From: Ascarosepion bandense
Taxonomy: Eukaryota; Mollusca; Cephalopoda; Sepiida; Sepiidae
Reading direction: 5' to 3'
DNA length: 64,000 bases
Assembly: GCA_037127315.1 (NCBI GenBank)
Contig: JBBBDQ010001154.1
Location: forward strand, 617,501-681,500
Position 1 is the first letter of the stretch. Every line of letters starts with the position of its first letter. The notes below the pieces were generated by a model. That model worked only from the letters and a program-made list of their open reading frames with translations. It did not search any database and was not told the DNA's origin. The translations under genes were made by a program, and so were the position numbers. Below are positions 60,750 to 64,000 of the stretch, piece after piece.

Positions 60750-62786
60750 ATAAAATAAGAATTGCAAATAAATAAAGCCTAAAAATCAAGGACCATTCAT
60801 TGTTAATTTTGATGATTTTAATATTCAAGGTAGGTTCTCATCTACTGAATAGCATTTGAGAAGAGTGAATCCTCAGCAAATTTCATCAAAATAATTTTTG
60901 ATCCACTGTAATGAACATTGTTAACAAGACCATCTATCTCTACAGAAAAGATGACGTGGTCATTTATAGTCAGGGGAACAGAAATGATCAATTTTTCATA
61001 GGACAGATTTTCTAATTTTTTTAATGGTATTAGAATATAACAGATCTATTGGAGTGGCAGCTATACCAATTCTGTTATTCTCCTGTCACCTTTTTTTATG
61101 TAAATAATAAAGCAAAAGTTTTGAAAAATGAGAAAATAAGTATGATATCCTGTTTGTCATACCAGTTCTTAACCACATCTTGAAATTTACCACAAGCAAC
61201 TACTTCAACACAAATAATTTTGAAATATGAAAGGAATATTGTTTTTTGTCTGTATTTAGTAAGCACAATGTGAGGACTGAATTTATTATTCAGCAGTAAT
61301 GACCTGTGAAACCAGGTTGTTAATCATTGAGGCACACTTATCTGTAAACTCTTTGACATTTGAGGGAAGGTCATAGAAGTATTTCTTTTGAGATTCTTTT
61401 TGTTTTCTTATAATTTTGAAACTTAAGAAATTAACAATCAGCTTCCTTATAAGACTATTCAAACTCAAAATATTACATCTTAATATGAGATAATTAAAAA
61501 CAAAAACACACACTGGAAACTGTTGTGGATTCCGGATGAGGAACCGCACAAAATAATGAACAACAAAACAGATATGGAGATAGAAAATTAGGTTATATTG
61601 AATGTAATATACAAACTTGAACGCAGGTTAGTAAATCCAGGAATACTATTAGTAAGAAATAAATATATACAAGTCTTGAAGTGAAGTCGTTAGAAATAGT
61701 ATATCCATGTCTATTATTTTAGCTGAGTGGAGCTCAGAGCTAGTCTGACTTCTGATGCAGTAAAATTTGGTATCTAGTAATAATGCTAACAGATCTTTAC
61801 GCTTACTCTCTCAACTCTCAGCCACTATGGCAGCAAGTATATGTATACTCAGTCAAATCCATTATCATAGACAAAAAGAGGAGATCCCACAACACTATCA
61901 AAACCAGACTCCTACCAAGCCCAGGGAAAGACATCTACTTTACTCTCTGAAGTTGGCCAAAGTGGCTGAAAGAAACAATATTGGTAAACATGTTTAACCA
62001 TTATTTTCTCTTTTCATAATTTTTCTTTTTCTATGAAAAAGAAATATTTTCATGGTTTTCAATCAAATACATAAAATCGTTATTAAAATACACCCTCAGT
62101 TTATAAATGTATATTATTATGCCATTTTATTAAACTCCATCAGAAGAGATGTTGTTAAGGAAAATATTGAAAGAAAAGAGGAAATCCTATTTGCAACAAA
62201 TTAGGTTACTTGAAGAAGCTTGAAAGTGGGGAAAGATTCAAGTAAAATAATGGTACGTCAGTATATTCTGTCTTGTGGGCCATATTTGGCTAGTTGTTAC
62301 CCTTCTATCCACCCTGCCAACCATTTGCAATGGGCTTTCCTATATTATTTTTTCCTTAATACACATTTTTTCTTATATACATATCATGTATTCACTTACA
62401 AAGAAAAAATTGAGCATATACAACAAAAATATCGATTAAAAAATATGGTTCATTATCAAATAATATGAAGCAAGAAATGATAGGAAAAATATTTCTAATG
62501 AAATTAGGCATCCAAGATCAACTGTTATGTCGACCCCTAAAAATACTTTGATTTGAAGATATAAATAAAATTATAGAAATTACGGTTGCAAACAGACTAG
62601 CAATTGTTTTTTTTTGTTTTATAAATTATATTCATTATTTTTAATGATTGCTAAAACAAGATTGAAAAGTTACTTTCTCAAATATTTTACATACTATTTC
62701 ATCGTTCTCATCATTAAGTAAATGAAGAATATTTGTTTATTTATAATGGAAAATAATTTCAATTCTGACTTAGTATATTTTTTTTC

Positions 62787-62833
<47 letters not shown>

Positions 62834-63118
62834 CAGCAATTTTTTTGATTTTATTTGAAATTTGTTTTGGTTCAAAAGACCCCCAAAACCTTACCATATT
62901 GCCTACTCCTAAAATGTAAAATGGTTAAACCTTTTGTTTTTTTTTAAGGTAAAAACTATAATCAAAGTTTTAGACATTTTTACCATCGCAAAAGTTGTTT
63001 GGGGCTACAAAAACACCCCCTGTTTTTTATTCTTACTAGTAGCCTGTATACTAGTGCATGTATAATTTGTACAGATAAATACTTTCAGTTGATATGTATA
63101 AAATCTTACTCAGATTTT
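60750..63118. other. Probable upstream dynein intron
   Basis: AT-rich with a TA tract at 62789-62828. I searched both strands by eye for further dynein motifs and found none. Confidence 0.5.
62789..62828. repeat. (TA)n microsatellite
   Basis: Pure TA tract. Confidence 0.95.
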
Positions 63119-63121
63119 TCT

Positions 63122-63640
63122 AATCCGGCAGCTGTTACTGCTCTTCTCAGGACTGATGGAGGTTTCCTTTCCTTCCAACCTTTTATTTGAGGTAGTGTGA
63201 AACGTCAACATCTTGATTATGTCATTATTTTCTCTTCTCAAGTCCAGTAGCTGTTATCACTCTTTCCAGTACTGATGGAGGTTTCCTTCCTAACCTTTTA
63301 TTTGAAGTAGTGTGGAACGTCAACATCTTGATTATGTCATTATTTTCTCTTCTCAAGTCCAGTAGCTGTTATCACTCTTTCCAGTACTGATGGAGGTTTC
63401 CTTCCTAACCTTTTATTTGAAGTAGTGTGGAACGTCAACATCTTGATAATGTCATTATTTTCTCTTCTCAAGCCCAGTAGCTGTTATCACTCTTTCCAGT
63501 ACTGATGGAGGTTTTCCTTCCTAACCTTTTATTTGAAGTGGTGCAGAAAGTTGACACCCTGATTGCATCATTAGTTTCTATTAAGTTACATCTGCTATCC
63601 ATTTTAACTGCTGCTGCTGTTAATAAAAGCCACATCCCTT
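63122..63640. repeat. 115-bp tandem array (4 units) plus tail
   Basis: Unit starts near 63122, 63241, 63356 and 63471. The period is 115 bp for the central units, which are almost identical; the first unit is 119 bp and diverged. Unit landmarks: 'CCAGTAGCTGTTATCACTCT', 'TGATGGAGGTTTCCTTCC', 'AACGTCAACATCTTGATTAT'. The last unit runs on into the same longer sequence as the dispersed copies at 2708 and 56565. Confidence 0.92.
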
Positions 63641-63659
63641 GATGACTGTTATTTATTAG

Positions 63660-64000
63660 TTTTTTGTTTGTGGTTCAAAGGACAATCTTTGGCAAGAATC
63701 TCACTTGCTCAAAGCCATTTTTAACCATTGATCTAAGAAAGGAATTGCATACAACTGGCAGTTTAGATATTCCTGAATTGGATTGGCACCATGCATAATG
63801 TTCATGTGAAAGTCTTGGCAAAAATATTTAAAGCAACTCTCTTTCTACTCCCCCGACCCCAGCTATGTATTCAGTCTTCAGAGTTTTCAAAATAAGAGTC
63901 TAATGAAAACATTTCAGCTTCTAACTAAAACCACAAATCTATTTGCCCCCCCCCCCCCGGTATTCATAATTTTTATTTGTAAATTGAAATAGGCAAACCA
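63660..64000. other. No recognised gene
   Basis: Includes a C run near 63946-63957. Nothing coding recognised. Confidence 0.4.

Noticed and set aside
61286..61549. Minus-strand ORF upstream of the dynein exons as another dynein exon
   Set aside because: The translation has no dynein motif and no matching splice phase.
63122..63640. CRISPR-like regular array
   Set aside because: The whole 115-bp unit repeats with no variable spacers, in a eukaryotic context; a tandem minisatellite.

Overview
This window is eukaryotic, animal, intron-bearing nuclear DNA. It is AT-rich and very repeat-dense. Only one host gene is identified with confidence: the 3' end of an axonemal dynein heavy chain gene on the minus strand, with three exons at 60605-60742, 55067-55158 and 53610-53871. 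Their splice sites and reading phases fit together. A second, unidentified host exon is possible at 51244-51581 (+), converging on the dynein gene. The combination of abundant (TA)n/(CA)n tracts, several tRNA-derived SINEs, RTE-like and CR1/Jockey-like LINEs and Penelope-like elements suggests a mollusc, most likely a coleoid cephalopod such as an octopus. That assignment is inference from repeat style, not from a search.

Layout. 1-10.7 kb: RTE-like LINE fragments (one window-edge 3' end, one copy split by nested insertions), three Penelope-like (PLE) fragments and two copies of an unclassified ~0.55-0.7 kb repeat. 11.9-14 kb: CR1/Jockey-like LINE (-) with a 409-codon reverse transcriptase ORF, followed by a CT-rich satellite. 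14-23.7 kb: a head-to-head SINE pair, then a near full-length RTE-like copy (-) holding a nested SINE, then more SINEs. 24-29 kb: decayed CR1-like LINE (+), a 5S-tRNA composite SINE and an RTE copy (-). 29.8-35.4 kb: a near full-length RTE copy (+) inside a large inverted duplication. 37.6-39.8 kb: a decayed CR1-like LINE (+). 40-50 kb: ribozyme-bearing repeats, a PLE with inverted terminal repeats (-), and a LINE with FADD-type reverse transcriptase (+). 50-64 kb: SINEs, tandem 5S-like sequence, the dynein gene with introns full of LINE/PLE debris, and a 115-bp tandem array at the right end.

The most notable signal is the number of hammerhead-ribozyme-like motifs. At least seven loci show the CUGANGA / stem II / GAAA core, or a slightly decayed form, with complementary stems I and III at several of them. 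They lie in PLE 3' regions, in long inverted repeats and next to (TA)n tracts. Several have self-complementary helix III, as expected of dimer-forming retroelement hammerheads. Other notable structures are a composite SINE with a 5S rRNA head joined to a tRNA-derived body, a SINE sharing its 3' tail with the resident CR1-like LINE, two perfect spacer-less palindromes (60 and 46 bp), a 54-bp perfect fold-back at the truncated 5' end of a PLE, and inverted repeats able to form long double-stranded RNA.

Almost all long open frames here belong to decayed retroelements or to microsatellites read as protein. No functional RNA gene, CRISPR array or prokaryotic gene was seen.
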